A stretch of DNA of 64,000 bases from Noviherbaspirillum sp. L7-7A (GTDB lineage Bacteria > Pseudomonadota > Gammaproteobacteria > Burkholderiales > Burkholderiaceae_D), in assembly GCF_019052805.1 (NCBI RefSeq), contig NZ_JAHQRJ010000001.1:682001-746000 (forward strand), written 5' to 3'. A program made the translations under genes and the position numbers. Shown here one piece after another: positions 47,138 through 58,888 of this stretch; positions within the stretch are counted from its first letter, which is position 1, and every line of letters begins with the position of its first letter. The notes beneath the pieces were generated by a model. The model saw only the letters and a program-made list of their open reading frames with translations. It had not been told where the DNA came from and searched no databases.

Positions 47138-48448
47138 ATGAAACCCATCAAAGTAGGCTTGTTAGGCATAGGCACCGTCGGCGGCGGCACCTTTGACGTC
47201 CTCAAACGCAATCAGGAAGAGATCCGCCGCCGTGCCGGCCGCGGCATCGAGATTGTGATGGTGGCGGACCTGAACACGGCCCGCGCCACCGAGCTGACCC
47301 ATGGCCAGTGCGAAGTGGTCAATGATGCCAACTTGGTGGTGAACCATCCCGACATCGACATCGTGGTCGAGCTGATCGGCGGCTACGGCATCGCCAAGGA
47401 ACTGGTGCTGAAGGCCATCGCCAACGGCAAGCATGTGGTCACGGCCAACAAGGCGCTGCTGGCCATCCATGGCACCGAGATCTTCCGCGCCGCGCAGGAC
47501 AAGGGCGTGATGGTGGCCTTCGAAGCGGCAGTGGCCGGCGGCATCCCCATCATCAAGGCCTTGCGCGAAGGCCTGTCTGCCAACCGCATCGAATGGGTGG
47601 CCGGCATCATCAATGGCACCACCAACTTCATCCTGTCCGAGATGCGCGACAAGGGCCTGGACTTCGGCACCGTGCTGAAGGAGGCGCAGCGCCTGGGCTA
47701 TGCCGAAGCCGACCCGACCTTCGACATCGAAGGCGTGGACGCGGCCCACAAGGCAACCCTGATGTCGGCGATTGCCTTCGGGATACCGGTGCAGTTCGAC
47801 CGCGCGCATGTAGAAGGCATCACCAAGCTCAGCGCCACCGATATCCGCTACGCCGAGCAACTGGGCTACCGCATCAAGCTGCTGGGCATTGCCCGCCGCA
47901 CCGATGCCGGCATCGAGCTGCGGGTGCATCCGACGCTGATCCCGTCCAAGCGCCTGATCGCCAATGTCGAAGGCGCGATGAACGCGGTGCTGGTGCAGGG
48001 CGACGCAGTGGGCGCCACGCTCTACTACGGCAAGGGCGCGGGCGCGGAGCCGACCGCTTCGGCCGTGATTGCCGACCTGGTCGACATCACCCGCCTGGCC
48101 ACCGCCGACCCCGGACACCGGGTGCCGCACCTGGCCTTCCAGCCGGATGCGATGTCGGACACGCCGGTGCTGCCGATGTCGGAAGTCACCACCAGCTATT
48201 ACCTGCGCATCTGCGTGGCCGACAAGCTCGGCGTGCTGGCCGACATCACCCGCATCTTGGCCGACGCCACCATCTCGATCGACGCGATGCTGCAGAAGGA
48301 GCCGGGCGAAGGCGAGACCCAGACCGACATCATCCTGCTGACGCACCAGACACAGGAAAAGCATGTCGATGCGGCGATTGCCCGCATCGAGGCGCTGCCG
48401 ACAGTGGAAGGCCGGGTCACGCGGATCAGGCTCGAGCAACTGGCCTGA
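47138..48448 (+). CDS. hom: Homoserine dehydrogenase
   Basis: Reduces aspartate semialdehyde to homoserine, toward threonine and methionine. Monofunctional enzyme of 436 residues: NAD(P)-binding GLLGIGTVGGG (6-16), catalytic domain with ANKALLA and GIINGTTNFILSEM, FDIEGVDAAHK, and a C-terminal ACT domain (about 352-430) for threonine feedback. ATG 47138 gives MKPIKVGLLG; an earlier frame start at 47114 is not needed. thrC follows after 145 bp. Confidence 0.96.
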   Translation: MKPIKVGLLGIGTVGGGTFDVLKRNQEEIRRRAGRGIEIVMVADLNTARATELTHGQCEVVNDANLVVNHPDIDIVVELIGGYGIAKELVLKAIANGKHVVTANKALLAIHGTEIFRAAQDKGVMVAFEAAVAGGIPIIKALREGLSANRIEWVAGIINGTTNFILSEMRDKGLDFGTVLKEAQRLGYAEADPTFDIEGVDAAHKATLMSAIAFGIPVQFDRAHVEGITKLSATDIRYAEQLGYRIKLLGIARRTDAGIELRVHPTLIPSKRLIANVEGAMNAVLVQGDAVGATLYYGKGAGAEPTASAVIADLVDITRLATADPGHRVPHLAFQPDAMSDTPVLPMSEVTTSYYLRICVADKLGVLADITRILADATISIDAMLQKEPGEGETQTDIILLTHQTQEKHVDAAIARIEALPTVEGRVTRIRLEQLA

Positions 48449-48523
48449 GCCCGCGCGGCATTGGCCGCGCATGCCGTCCCGGCCCAGGGCCCGCAGGCGC
48501 CTTTCTGCGGTCCATGACAGCCT

Positions 48524-48558
48524 CTTGCCCCGTGTCCGCCGGGGCAAGGCCTTATAAT
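48524..48558 (+). promoter_or_regulatory. Inverted repeat plus -10 between hom and thrC
   Basis: CTTGCCCC (48524-48531) and GGGGCAAG (48541-48548) form a perfect 8-bp inverted repeat, followed after four bases by TATAAT (48553-48558). It may be an internal promoter with an operator for thrC, or a weak attenuating hairpin. Confidence 0.45.
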
Positions 48559-48593
48559 TCGCCATCCCCACGCCACACGCCACCAGACAGCCG

Positions 48594-50054
48594 ATGCATT
48601 ACATCTCCACCCGCGGCCATGCCGCAGCCCAGAACTTTTCCGAAATCCTGCTGGCCGGCCTGGCGCCGGACGGCGGCCTCTATCTGCCGGACGTCTATCC
48701 GCAGGTCAGCGGCGCCGAACTCGATGCCTGGCGCAACCTGTCGTATGCCGACCTGGCCTTCGAGATCCTGTCGCGCTTCGCCACCGATATCCCGGTCGAG
48801 GACCTGCGCGCGCTGGTGCGCAAAACCTATACCGCCGAGGTGTACTGCAACGGCCGCGAGGGCGAGGATGCCGCACTGATCACACCGCTGTGCACGCTGG
48901 AGGAAAAGGATGGTGGCAAGCTGATGCTGCAGGCGCTGTCCAACGGCCCGACGCTGGCCTTCAAGGACATGGCCATGCAGCTGCTGGGCAACCTGTTCGA
49001 ATACACCCTGAGCCGCCAGAATGCCGAGCTCAACATCCTCGGCGCGACCTCGGGCGACACCGGCAGCGCGGCAGAATATGCGATGCGCGGCAAGAAGGGC
49101 ATACGGGTGTTCATGCTGTCGCCGCACCGCAAGATGAGCGCCTTCCAGACCGCGCAGATGTTCAGCCTGCAGGACGAGAACATCTTCAACATCGCGGTCG
49201 AAGGCGTGTTCGACGATTGCCAGGATATCGTCAAGGCGGTGTCCAACGACCTCGCCTACAAGGGCGCGCAGAAGATCGGCACGGTCAATTCCATCAACTG
49301 GGCACGCGTCGTGGCGCAGGTGGTGTATTACTTCCGCGGCTACCTGCTGGCCACCACATCGAACGAGCAGAAGGTCTCGTTCACCGTGCCATCGGGGAAT
49401 TTCGGCAATGTCTGCGCCGGCCACATTGCGCGCATGATGGGCCTGCCGATCGACCAGCTGGTGGTGGCCACCAACGAGAACGATGTGCTGGATGAATTCT
49501 TCCGCACCGGCATCTACCGGGTGCGCAAGTCGTCCGAGACCTATCACACCACCAGCCCCAGCATGGACATCAGCAAGGCGTCCAACTTCGAGCGCTTCAT
49601 CTACGACTTGCTTGGCCGCGATGGCGATCGGGTGAAGGCGCTGTTCAGGAAAGTGGAAACGCACGGCGGCTTCGACCTGTCGGGCGGCCCGGGCAGCGAC
49701 GGCGATGAATTCGCCAGGGTGGCGCAGTACGGTTTCGTGTCCGGCAAGTCCATCCACCAGGACAGGCTGGCGACGATACGCGACGTGCATGCGCGTTACG
49801 GCGTGACCATCGATACCCACACCGCCGACGGCGTGAAGGTCGCGCGGGAATACGTCAGGCCGGGCGTGCCCATGATCGTGCTCGAGACCGCGCTGCCGGC
49901 CAAGTTCAACGAGACCATTCAGGAAGCGCTGGGCCATGATGCCGAGCGGCCGCACGGCTTCGAGAACATCGAGTCGCTGCCGCAGCGCTTCGTGGTGATG
50001 CCGGCCGACGCGGCCGAGGTCAAGCAGTACATCGCGGTCCATACCGGACTCTAG
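48594..50054 (+). CDS. thrC: Threonine synthase
   Basis: PLP enzyme of 486 residues converting O-phosphohomoserine to threonine, the last step of the pathway. N-terminal MHYISTRG and the PLP lysine Lys124 in GPTLAFKDMAMQ are typical of the fungal/proteobacterial group; GATSGDTGSAAEYA and VPSGNFGNVCAG bind PLP phosphate and substrate. It follows hom and precedes moeA by nine bases, so the Mo-cofactor genes probably share its transcript. Confidence 0.96.
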   Translation: MHYISTRGHAAAQNFSEILLAGLAPDGGLYLPDVYPQVSGAELDAWRNLSYADLAFEILSRFATDIPVEDLRALVRKTYTAEVYCNGREGEDAALITPLCTLEEKDGGKLMLQALSNGPTLAFKDMAMQLLGNLFEYTLSRQNAELNILGATSGDTGSAAEYAMRGKKGIRVFMLSPHRKMSAFQTAQMFSLQDENIFNIAVEGVFDDCQDIVKAVSNDLAYKGAQKIGTVNSINWARVVAQVVYYFRGYLLATTSNEQKVSFTVPSGNFGNVCAGHIARMMGLPIDQLVVATNENDVLDEFFRTGIYRVRKSSETYHTTSPSMDISKASNFERFIYDLLGRDGDRVKALFRKVETHGGFDLSGGPGSDGDEFARVAQYGFVSGKSIHQDRLATIRDVHARYGVTIDTHTADGVKVAREYVRPGVPMIVLETALPAKFNETIQEALGHDAERPHGFENIESLPQRFVVMPADAAEVKQYIAVHTGL

Positions 50055-50063
50055 GAAGCGACC

Positions 50064-51299
50064 ATGAATGCCAGGCCCATGCTGACCGTGCGCGAGGCGC
50101 TCGACTTCCTGATGGGCGCGGCGCGCCCGCTCACCGACACCGAAACCGTCTCCACATTGCAGGCCAACGGCCGCGTGCTGGCTGCCGACCAGCGCTCGCA
50201 ACTCGACGTGCCGCCGGCCGACAACACCCAGATGGACGGCTATGCGGTGCGCGCCGCCGACTGCGCCAGCGGCGCGGCGCGGCTGCCGGTATCGCAGCGC
50301 ATCCCGGCCGGCCATGTCGGCCAGCCGTTGCAGCCCGGCACCGCGGCGCGCATCTTCACCGGTGCGATGATCCCGGCCGGCGCCGATGCGGTGGTGATGC
50401 AGGAAGCCTGCGAGGTCGACGGCGATCTGGTGCGGATCAATGCGGCGCCGCAGGCCGGCGCCTGGATCCGCCGCGCCGGCGAGGACATCCGCGCCGGCGG
50501 CGTGATCCTGGCGGCCGGCACGCTGCTGCGGGCGCAGGAAATGGGCCTGGCTGCCTCGGTCGGCCTGGCCGAACTGCCGGTGCTGCGCCGGCCGCGGGTG
50601 GCGGTGTTCTTCACCGGCGACGAACTGGCGATGCCGGGCGAGCCTCTGGCGCCAGGCGCGATCTACAACTCCAACCGCTACACACTGCGCGGCCTGCTGG
50701 AGAACCTGGGCTGCGACATCACCGACTACGGCATCGTGCCGGATACGCTGCAGGCCACCCGCGACACCCTGCGCGCAGCGGCTGCCGGGCATGACCTGAT
50801 CATCACCTCCGGCGGCGTCTCGGTCGGCGAGGAAGACCATATCAAGCCGGCGGTGGAAGCCGAAGGCAGGCTCAACATGTGGCAGATCGCGGTCAAGCCG
50901 GGCAAGCCGCTGGCCTTTGGCGAAGTCAGCCGCAACGGCAATGCCGGCGACAGCGCGTTCTTCCTTGGCCTGCCTGGCAATCCGGTGTCCTCCTTCGTGA
51001 CCTTCCTGCTGTTCGTGCGGCCCTTCATCCGCCGCCTGGCCGGGATGTCCGACGCGGCGCCGGCCGGCTTCATGCTGCGCGCCGACTTCGCCTGGCCCAG
51101 GGCCGACCGCCGCAACGAATTCCTGCGAGCGCGCGTCAACGCCAACGGCGGCCTGGACCTGTTCCCCAACCAGGGCTCGGGCGTGCTGACTTCCACCGTC
51201 TGGGGCGATGGCCTGATCGACAATCCGCCCGGCCAGACGATTGCGCCTGGCGACCTGGTGCGCTTCCTTCCGTTCAACCAGATGCTCTACCTGTCATGA
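50064..51299 (+). CDS. moeA: Molybdopterin molybdenumtransferase MoeA
   Basis: Inserts molybdate into adenylated molybdopterin. The protein has 411 residues. N-terminal domain with DVPPADNTQMDGYAVRA, then FTGAMIPAGADAVVMQE, the MoCF-binding domain with FFTGDELAMPG, SGGVSVGEEDH and FLGLPGNPVSSFVTF, and a C-terminal beta domain. The stop overlaps the moaD start (ATGA at 51296-51299). The order moeA-moaD-moaE is a compact cofactor operon. Confidence 0.96.
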   Translation: MNARPMLTVREALDFLMGAARPLTDTETVSTLQANGRVLAADQRSQLDVPPADNTQMDGYAVRAADCASGAARLPVSQRIPAGHVGQPLQPGTAARIFTGAMIPAGADAVVMQEACEVDGDLVRINAAPQAGAWIRRAGEDIRAGGVILAAGTLLRAQEMGLAASVGLAELPVLRRPRVAVFFTGDELAMPGEPLAPGAIYNSNRYTLRGLLENLGCDITDYGIVPDTLQATRDTLRAAAAGHDLIITSGGVSVGEEDHIKPAVEAEGRLNMWQIAVKPGKPLAFGEVSRNGNAGDSAFFLGLPGNPVSSFVTFLLFVRPFIRRLAGMSDAAPAGFMLRADFAWPRADRRNEFLRARVNANGGLDLFPNQGSGVLTSTVWGDGLIDNPPGQTIAPGDLVRFLPFNQMLYLS

Positions 51300-51553
51300 A
51301 GATACAGTTGCGTTTTTTTGCCAGCATCCGCGAGGCGCTTGGCACGTCGCAGGAAACGCTGGACCTGCCGCAGGAGGTTGGCACGGTGGGCGCCTTGCGC
51401 CATCACCTGCGCGAGCGCGGCGAGGCCTGGGCGGCGGCGCTGGCGCCGGGTCGGGCGCTGCGCATGGCCTGCAACCAGCAGATGGCGGACGAGGCCACGC
51501 CGCTGTCGGAAGGTTGTGAAGTGGCTTTCTTTCCGCCCGTGACCGGCGGCTGA
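51296..51553 (+). CDS. moaD: Molybdopterin synthase sulfur carrier subunit MoaD
   Basis: Ubiquitin-like sulfur carrier of 85 residues. Starts MKIQLRFFASIREALG and ends in the required Gly-Gly (PPVTGG), which is thiocarboxylated for sulfur transfer to precursor Z. Overlaps moeA by four bases and precedes moaE by 17 bp. Confidence 0.93.
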   Translation: MKIQLRFFASIREALGTSQETLDLPQEVGTVGALRHHLRERGEAWAAALAPGRALRMACNQQMADEATPLSEGCEVAFFPPVTGG

Positions 51554-51570
51554 CTTCTACGGAGCACATC

Positions 51571-52032
51571 ATGCCGGTACGCGTGCAGACTGAGGATTTC
51601 GACCTGTCCACCGAGGTGCGCCAGTTGCGCGCAGGGCGGCCTGAGGTGGGCGCGGTGGCGACCTTCATCGGCACCGTGCGCGACATCAATGAAGGCGCCA
51701 GCGTCGCCGAGATGGAGCTGGAGCATTATCCCGGCATGACCGAGAAGGCGCTGGAAGACATCGTCGAACGCGCCAGGGTGCGTTTCAAGCTGGCCGATGC
51801 GCTGGTGATCCACCGGGTCGGGCCCTTGCTGCCGCAGGAGCAGATCGTGCTGGTGGTGACCTTGTCCGCCCATCGCGGCGAGGCATTCGCCGCCTGCGAA
51901 TTCATCATGGATTACCTGAAGAGCGAAGCGCCGTTCTGGAAGAAGGAACAGACGCCCGAAGGCGCGCGCTGGGTCGACGCCCGCAGCAGCGACGAAGCCG
52001 CGCTGCGCAGGTGGTCGGAGCCGGCCGCGTGA
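51571..52032 (+). CDS. moaE: Molybdopterin synthase catalytic subunit MoaE
   Basis: Large subunit of molybdopterin synthase, 153 residues, forming a heterotetramer with MoaD. Conserved segments: GAVATFIGTVRD, LELEHYPGMTEKAL, IHRVGPLLPQEQIVLV, and the catalytic lysines in DYLKSEAPFWKKE. Ends by overlapping crcB (GTGA). Confidence 0.95.
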   Translation: MPVRVQTEDFDLSTEVRQLRAGRPEVGAVATFIGTVRDINEGASVAEMELEHYPGMTEKALEDIVERARVRFKLADALVIHRVGPLLPQEQIVLVVTLSAHRGEAFAACEFIMDYLKSEAPFWKKEQTPEGARWVDARSSDEAALRRWSEPAA

Positions 52033-52403
52033 GCTGGCTTGCGGTCGGCGTGGGCGCCGCGCTCGGCGCCTGGCTGCGCTGGCTGCTCGGCATCGCGCTC
52101 AACACCGCGAATGCGATGCTGCCTTACGGCACGCTGGTGGCCAATCTGTCCGGCGGTTTCCTGATCGGCATTGCCGTCGCATTTTTCGAGCGCTACCCCG
52201 GCTTGCCAATTGAATGGCGGCTGTTCGCCGTCACCGGCTTCCTCGGCGGCCTCACCACCTTTTCCACTTTCTCCGCCGAATCGATGATCCTGCTCCAGCG
52301 CGGCCAGTACGGCTGGGCGCTGGGCCATATCCTGCTGCATCTGGCAGGCTCGATTGCCTGCTGCATCGCCGGTTTCGCTGCCTATCGCGCATTGGCCGGC
52401 TAG
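52029..52403 (+). CDS. crcB: Fluoride efflux channel CrcB/Fluc
   Basis: Small membrane channel of 124 residues exporting fluoride; works as an antiparallel dimer. Four hydrophobic segments and the signature GxxGGLTTFSTFS are present, as well as the conserved Asn in VANLSGGFLIG. The start is GTG at 52029, overlapping the moaE stop by four bases; a GTG at 52011 is an alternative. No fluoride riboswitch can precede it, since it is coupled to moaE, which is unusual. Confidence 0.93.
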   Translation: MSWLAVGVGAALGAWLRWLLGIALNTANAMLPYGTLVANLSGGFLIGIAVAFFERYPGLPIEWRLFAVTGFLGGLTTFSTFSAESMILLQRGQYGWALGHILLHLAGSIACCIAGFAAYRALAG

Positions 52404-52571
52404 CGACTGGTCCACTCTTCACGGCTTGTTTCCGGCCTGCTGTTTTCCCTTTCATAGACCGGCTCGCACCATTGTCCGTCCGTGCTTCATCCGGCGGCGC
52501 TTGACCTATATCAACCGGGCAGGGACCGGGCAGCCGCTACAGTGACTGCGAGCCAGCGCTTGCGGCATACG

Positions 52572-52599
52572 CTTGAAAAGCGAATCAACAGCCCAATTT
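52572..52599 (+). promoter_or_regulatory. Heat-shock (sigma-32/RpoH) promoter of clpB
   Basis: CTTGAAA (52572-52578), a 13-bp spacer and CCCAATTT (52592-52599) match the sigma-32 consensus CTTGAAA-N13-CCCATNT closely. It lies 34 bp before the clpB start, so clpB is heat-inducible. Confidence 0.9.
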
Positions 52600-52632
52600 G
52601 TCGCTTAGATTAAAACTATCAGGAGCATTGCG

Positions 52633-55218
<2,586 letters not shown>

Positions 55219-55247
55219 ACTGGCTCGCTAGCTGGCCTACCCGGCAG

Positions 55248-55275
55248 ACCCGCCTTTCCGGAGGCGGGTTTTTTT
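55248..55275 (+). terminator. Intrinsic terminator of clpB
   Basis: ACCCGCCT (55248-55255) pairs with AGGCGGGT (55262-55269), followed by seven T. Confidence 0.93.
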
Positions 55276-55287
55276 CGTGGGAGACAC

Positions 55288-55345
55288 TTATCCACAATTT
55301 ATGTGATTAACTCTGTGAGTAAGTCTGTGGGTTAGTCGGCAAGTC
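55288..55345 (+). repeat. DnaA-box-like repeat unit 1
   Basis: Unit: perfect DnaA box TTATCCACA at 55288, TGTGATTAA at +14, inverted half-box TGTGAGTAA at +26, and GCAAGTC at +51. The same elements recur at identical offsets in units 2 and 3. The 55276-55840 interval holds no gene. Confidence 0.8.
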
Positions 55346-55430
55346 ACTGATTCGTATGGGAAATATTTTTTTGCTATCGGCAGGAATATTTATTGAGCGG
55401 TGCATAACTTTGTTCCGATTTCGGAAAATT

Positions 55431-55488
55431 TTTTCCACAAAAGATGTGGGCTAGTTTGTGGATAAGCCGGATGCAAAAAATGCAAGTC
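55431..55488 (+). repeat. DnaA-box-like repeat unit 2
   Basis: TTTTCCACA at 55431, TGTGGGCTA at +14, perfect inverted DnaA box TGTGGATAA at +26 (55457-55465), and GCAAGTC at +51 (55482). Confidence 0.8.
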
Positions 55489-55622
55489 TTTGAAACATAA
55501 TGACTAATTCGCAAAGCAGAGAAAATGGGCAGTGGCGGGCAACAACCATCAAGTGCTGAGGGACAGCGCCGCAAACGGGGGTGGTGGCCGACGCCATGCC
55601 CAGTATTCCGAAACCAGCCGAG

Positions 55623-55680
55623 TTTTCCACAGATTGTGTGGGCTACCCTGTTGATAAGCAGGCTGTGAAAAGGGCAAGTC
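55623..55680 (+). repeat. DnaA-box-like repeat unit 3
   Basis: TTTTCCACA at 55623, TGTGGGCTA at +14, TGTTGATAA at +26 (55649-55657), and GCAAGTC at +51 (55674). Confidence 0.8.
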
Positions 55681-55840
55681 GTTGATACTCAGGGAAAATT
55701 TCACGCCTGACGAAAAAAGGCAGCGGGAGGATAAACGGAAACGGTGGAGCGGCGGGAGAAGTTAGTTCAGGCAAGCAAACCGTCAGACATCACCACGGCC
55801 CGGAAAAGCCTTGCGATAACGTCCGACGCTGCCAGAAGGC

Positions 55841-56683
<843 letters not shown>

Positions 56684-56725
56684 TCAGCCTTCTTGAATGC
56701 GCCGCGATCCGCGGCCGGAAAGATT

Positions 56726-57559
56726 TCAGCTTGGTGTATAGGATAGCCGCACGTAGATCGGCGCGAACGCCTCGGCCTGGGTAATTTCGATCAGGGTTTC
56801 CTTGGCCAGCTCCAGGAGCGCAATGAAATTGACCACCAGCACCGGCACGCCCATTTCCGGTTGAAACAAATCGGAAAACTCGACGAAGCGGGCCGACTGC
56901 AGCCGCCGGAGGATGCCCGTCATGTGGGCGCGCACCGACAGGGTTTCGCGGTTGATGGTGTGGTGCGCCACCAGCCGGGCGCGCTTTTGCAGATCGGCCC
57001 AGGCTGCCTGCAGGTCCGCCGCATTGACCTCCGGCCAGCGCAGCACCAGGCTCTGCTCGATATGGATCTGGGCCGCCACGGTGTCGCGGCCAAGTTGCGG
57101 CAGTTCATCGATCTGGCGCGCGGCCAGCTTCATCTGCTCGTATTCGAGCAGGCGCCGCACCAGTTCCGCGCGCGGGTCGGCAGCTTCCTCGTCGTCGGCC
57201 TTCTTCACCGGCAGCAGCATGCGCGACTTGATCTCGATGAGCATGGCCGCCATCAGAAGGTATTCCGCAGCCAGCTCCAGGTTGTGCAACCGTACCTGTT
57301 CGATATAGCCCAGGTACTGGCGCGTGACCTGCGCCATCGGGATGTCGAGGATATTGAAGTTCTGCTTGCGGATCAGGTAGAGCAGCAGGTCCAGGGGGCC
57401 TTCGAAGGCATCGAGGAAGATTTCCAGCGCATCCGGCGGGATGTACAGGTCGTTGGGCAGCTTGAGCAGCGGCTCGCCATAGAGCCGCGCCAGAGGCAGG
57501 TCGTCGTGCGCCGGGCCTGCCGCGATGCTGTCGGGCGCCACGGCGCTGTCGACGGTCAT
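56726..57559 (-). CDS. scpA: Segregation and condensation protein A
   Basis: Kleisin of the SMC-ScpAB condensin, 277 residues. The core FEGPLDLLLYLIRKQNFNILDIPMAQVT is diagnostic, and the C-terminal winged-helix binds the SMC head. A short N-terminal extension precedes the core. No smc or scpB lies in the window. The DUF3460 gene is just upstream (10 bp). Confidence 0.94.
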   Translation of the reverse strand: MTVDSAVAPDSIAAGPAHDDLPLARLYGEPLLKLPNDLYIPPDALEIFLDAFEGPLDLLLYLIRKQNFNILDIPMAQVTRQYLGYIEQVRLHNLELAAEYLLMAAMLIEIKSRMLLPVKKADDEEAADPRAELVRRLLEYEQMKLAARQIDELPQLGRDTVAAQIHIEQSLVLRWPEVNAADLQAAWADLQKRARLVAHHTINRETLSVRAHMTGILRRLQSARFVEFSDLFQPEMGVPVLVVNFIALLELAKETLIEITQAEAFAPIYVRLSYTPS

Positions 57560-57569
57560 GACGAAAGGA

Positions 57570-57776
57570 TCAGGTGTTCTGATAGACGTAGGGCTTCTGG
57601 CGCACGCGGGACGCGTTCACGCGGTCCTGCGTATCGAGGTCCAGGGCCGGCTGGTCCCACAGGCGGGCGCGGCCTTCGCGCTGCGACGCTTCCAGATTGG
57701 GGTTCTGCTGCTTGAGGGTGGACAGGAACTGGGTCAGTTCGGATTGATAGCCTTGCTGCTGCTTGCTGAGTTTCAT
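57570..57776 (-). CDS. DUF3460 family small protein
   Basis: Small soluble protein of 68 residues with the pattern YQSELTQFLSTLKQQNPNLEASQREGRARLWDQ and C-terminal VRQKPYVYQ. This matches DUF3460 as I recall it, restricted mainly to Burkholderiales and next to scpA/panC. Function unknown. Divergent from the BamE-like lipoprotein gene. Confidence 0.85.
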   Translation of the reverse strand: MKLSKQQQGYQSELTQFLSTLKQQNPNLEASQREGRARLWDQPALDLDTQDRVNASRVRQKPYVYQNT

Positions 57777-57855
57777 GGGGTTTTAAACAAGGTGGGGGAT
57801 GGAAACAGGCGCTATTCTACCCTGAGTGTTGCAGGATTTCGTCACGGGAGAGTCT

Positions 57856-58368
57856 ATGAAAACATTGCTTGCAGGGCTGCTGGCACTGGCATGCCTGCTG
57901 CCGCTCGGCGGCTGCGACCGGGAAGGAGGTCCAATACAGGAGTTTGGCTTGGATAAACTGGCGAAAGGCATTTCCACCGAGTCTGATGTGCGCGGCGTGA
58001 TGGGCCAGCCGGACACGGTGTGGGAAGAGGAAAGCGGCGCGCGCACGCTGGAATATCCGAAAGGGCCGGAAGGCAGCCGCACCTGGATGTTCGAGATCGA
58101 CCGCAGCGGCAAGCTGGTGGATTACCGGCAGGTGCTGACCGAGGAAACCTTCGGGAAGATCAAGCCTGGCATGAGCAGGGATGCGGTCCGGCGCCTGCTG
58201 GGCAGGCCCAAGAGCGTGGCGGAATTCAAGCTCAAGAACGAGGAAGTGTGGGACTGGCGCTATCTCGACGCCACGCAGAAGACCCGCATGTTCAATGTGC
58301 ATTTCGACCGTGCCACCGGGCGGGTGACCGGCACCTCGGCGTCGCCTGATCCCCAGGCGAATTACTGA
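57856..58368 (+). CDS. SmpA/BamE-like outer membrane lipoprotein
   Basis: Lipoprotein of 170 residues with signal peptide and lipobox LGGC (Cys20). Two BamE-like modules are visible: LAKGISTESDVRGVMGQPDTVWEE (about 35-58) and KIKPGMSRDAVRRLLGRPKSVAEF (about 102-125). BamE/SmpA proteins support outer-membrane protein assembly, but tandem versions like this may have other roles. ATG 57856 is preceded by GGGAG; an earlier in-frame start at 57826 would precede the signal peptide. Confidence 0.86.
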   Translation: MKTLLAGLLALACLLPLGGCDREGGPIQEFGLDKLAKGISTESDVRGVMGQPDTVWEEESGARTLEYPKGPEGSRTWMFEIDRSGKLVDYRQVLTEETFGKIKPGMSRDAVRRLLGRPKSVAEFKLKNEEVWDWRYLDATQKTRMFNVHFDRATGRVTGTSASPDPQANY

Positions 58369-58402
58369 GCTGCGTGGGCGCTGATGAATTGAGAAACCGC
58401 GC

Positions 58403-58882
58403 TCAGCGCCGCAGCCGGCGCCGCATCACCACCGGCGGCGGCTCGACCGGATTGGCCAGCCCGTATTCCAGCTCCGGCGCCAGTTCGAAACCGTAAGCGG
58501 CGTACAGATGCACCAGCCTGGTCTGCTCGGCGCGTACTGCCAGCCTCAGCTCTTCAACGCCGCAGGACTGCGCATGATGCAGCACCGCTTCCAGCAGATG
58601 TTGCGAGAGGTGCCTGCCGCGATAGTCGGGCAGCACGCCCATGCGCAGGATCTGCCAGACATCGGCGGCGCCGTCCACCGGCAGCCAGCGCACCGCGCCG
58701 GCCGGCTGCTCGTCGATCAGCAGAATGAAGCCGCCGCCATGCTGCAAATGCTCCGCAACCTGTACCGCGGTTTCCCGGTGGCCGCTGGATGTCACCGCCA
58801 CGGTCTGGCGCCACGCTGACCGCGTCAGTTCCGCCAGCAACGGTGCATCGGCCAGCGTGGCTTCGCGCAGCACCAGGCCCAT
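58403..58882 (-). CDS. GNAT family N-acetyltransferase
   Basis: Acetyl-CoA-dependent acetyltransferase of 159 residues. Starts MGLVLREATLADAPLL; motif A is MGVLPDYRGRHLSQHLLEAV (about 87-106), followed by LRLAVRAEQTRLVHLYAAYGFE. The substrate is unknown. It starts six bases after the metG stop and is probably cotranscribed with it. Confidence 0.88.
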   Translation of the reverse strand: MGLVLREATLADAPLLAELTRSAWRQTVAVTSSGHRETAVQVAEHLQHGGGFILLIDEQPAGAVRWLPVDGAADVWQILRMGVLPDYRGRHLSQHLLEAVLHHAQSCGVEELRLAVRAEQTRLVHLYAAYGFELAPELEYGLANPVEPPPVVMRRRLRR

Positions 58883-58888
58883 GGCGGC

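Noticed and set aside
52029-52060. Fluoride riboswitch for crcB
   Set aside because: The gene overlaps moaE and there is no untranslated leader in which the pseudoknot could form.
55276-55840. Chromosomal origin oriC
   Set aside because: DnaA boxes are present, but dnaA/dnaN/rpmH genes that normally mark oriC in this group are absent and no clear AT-rich unwinding region was identified; kept only as a DnaA-box array.
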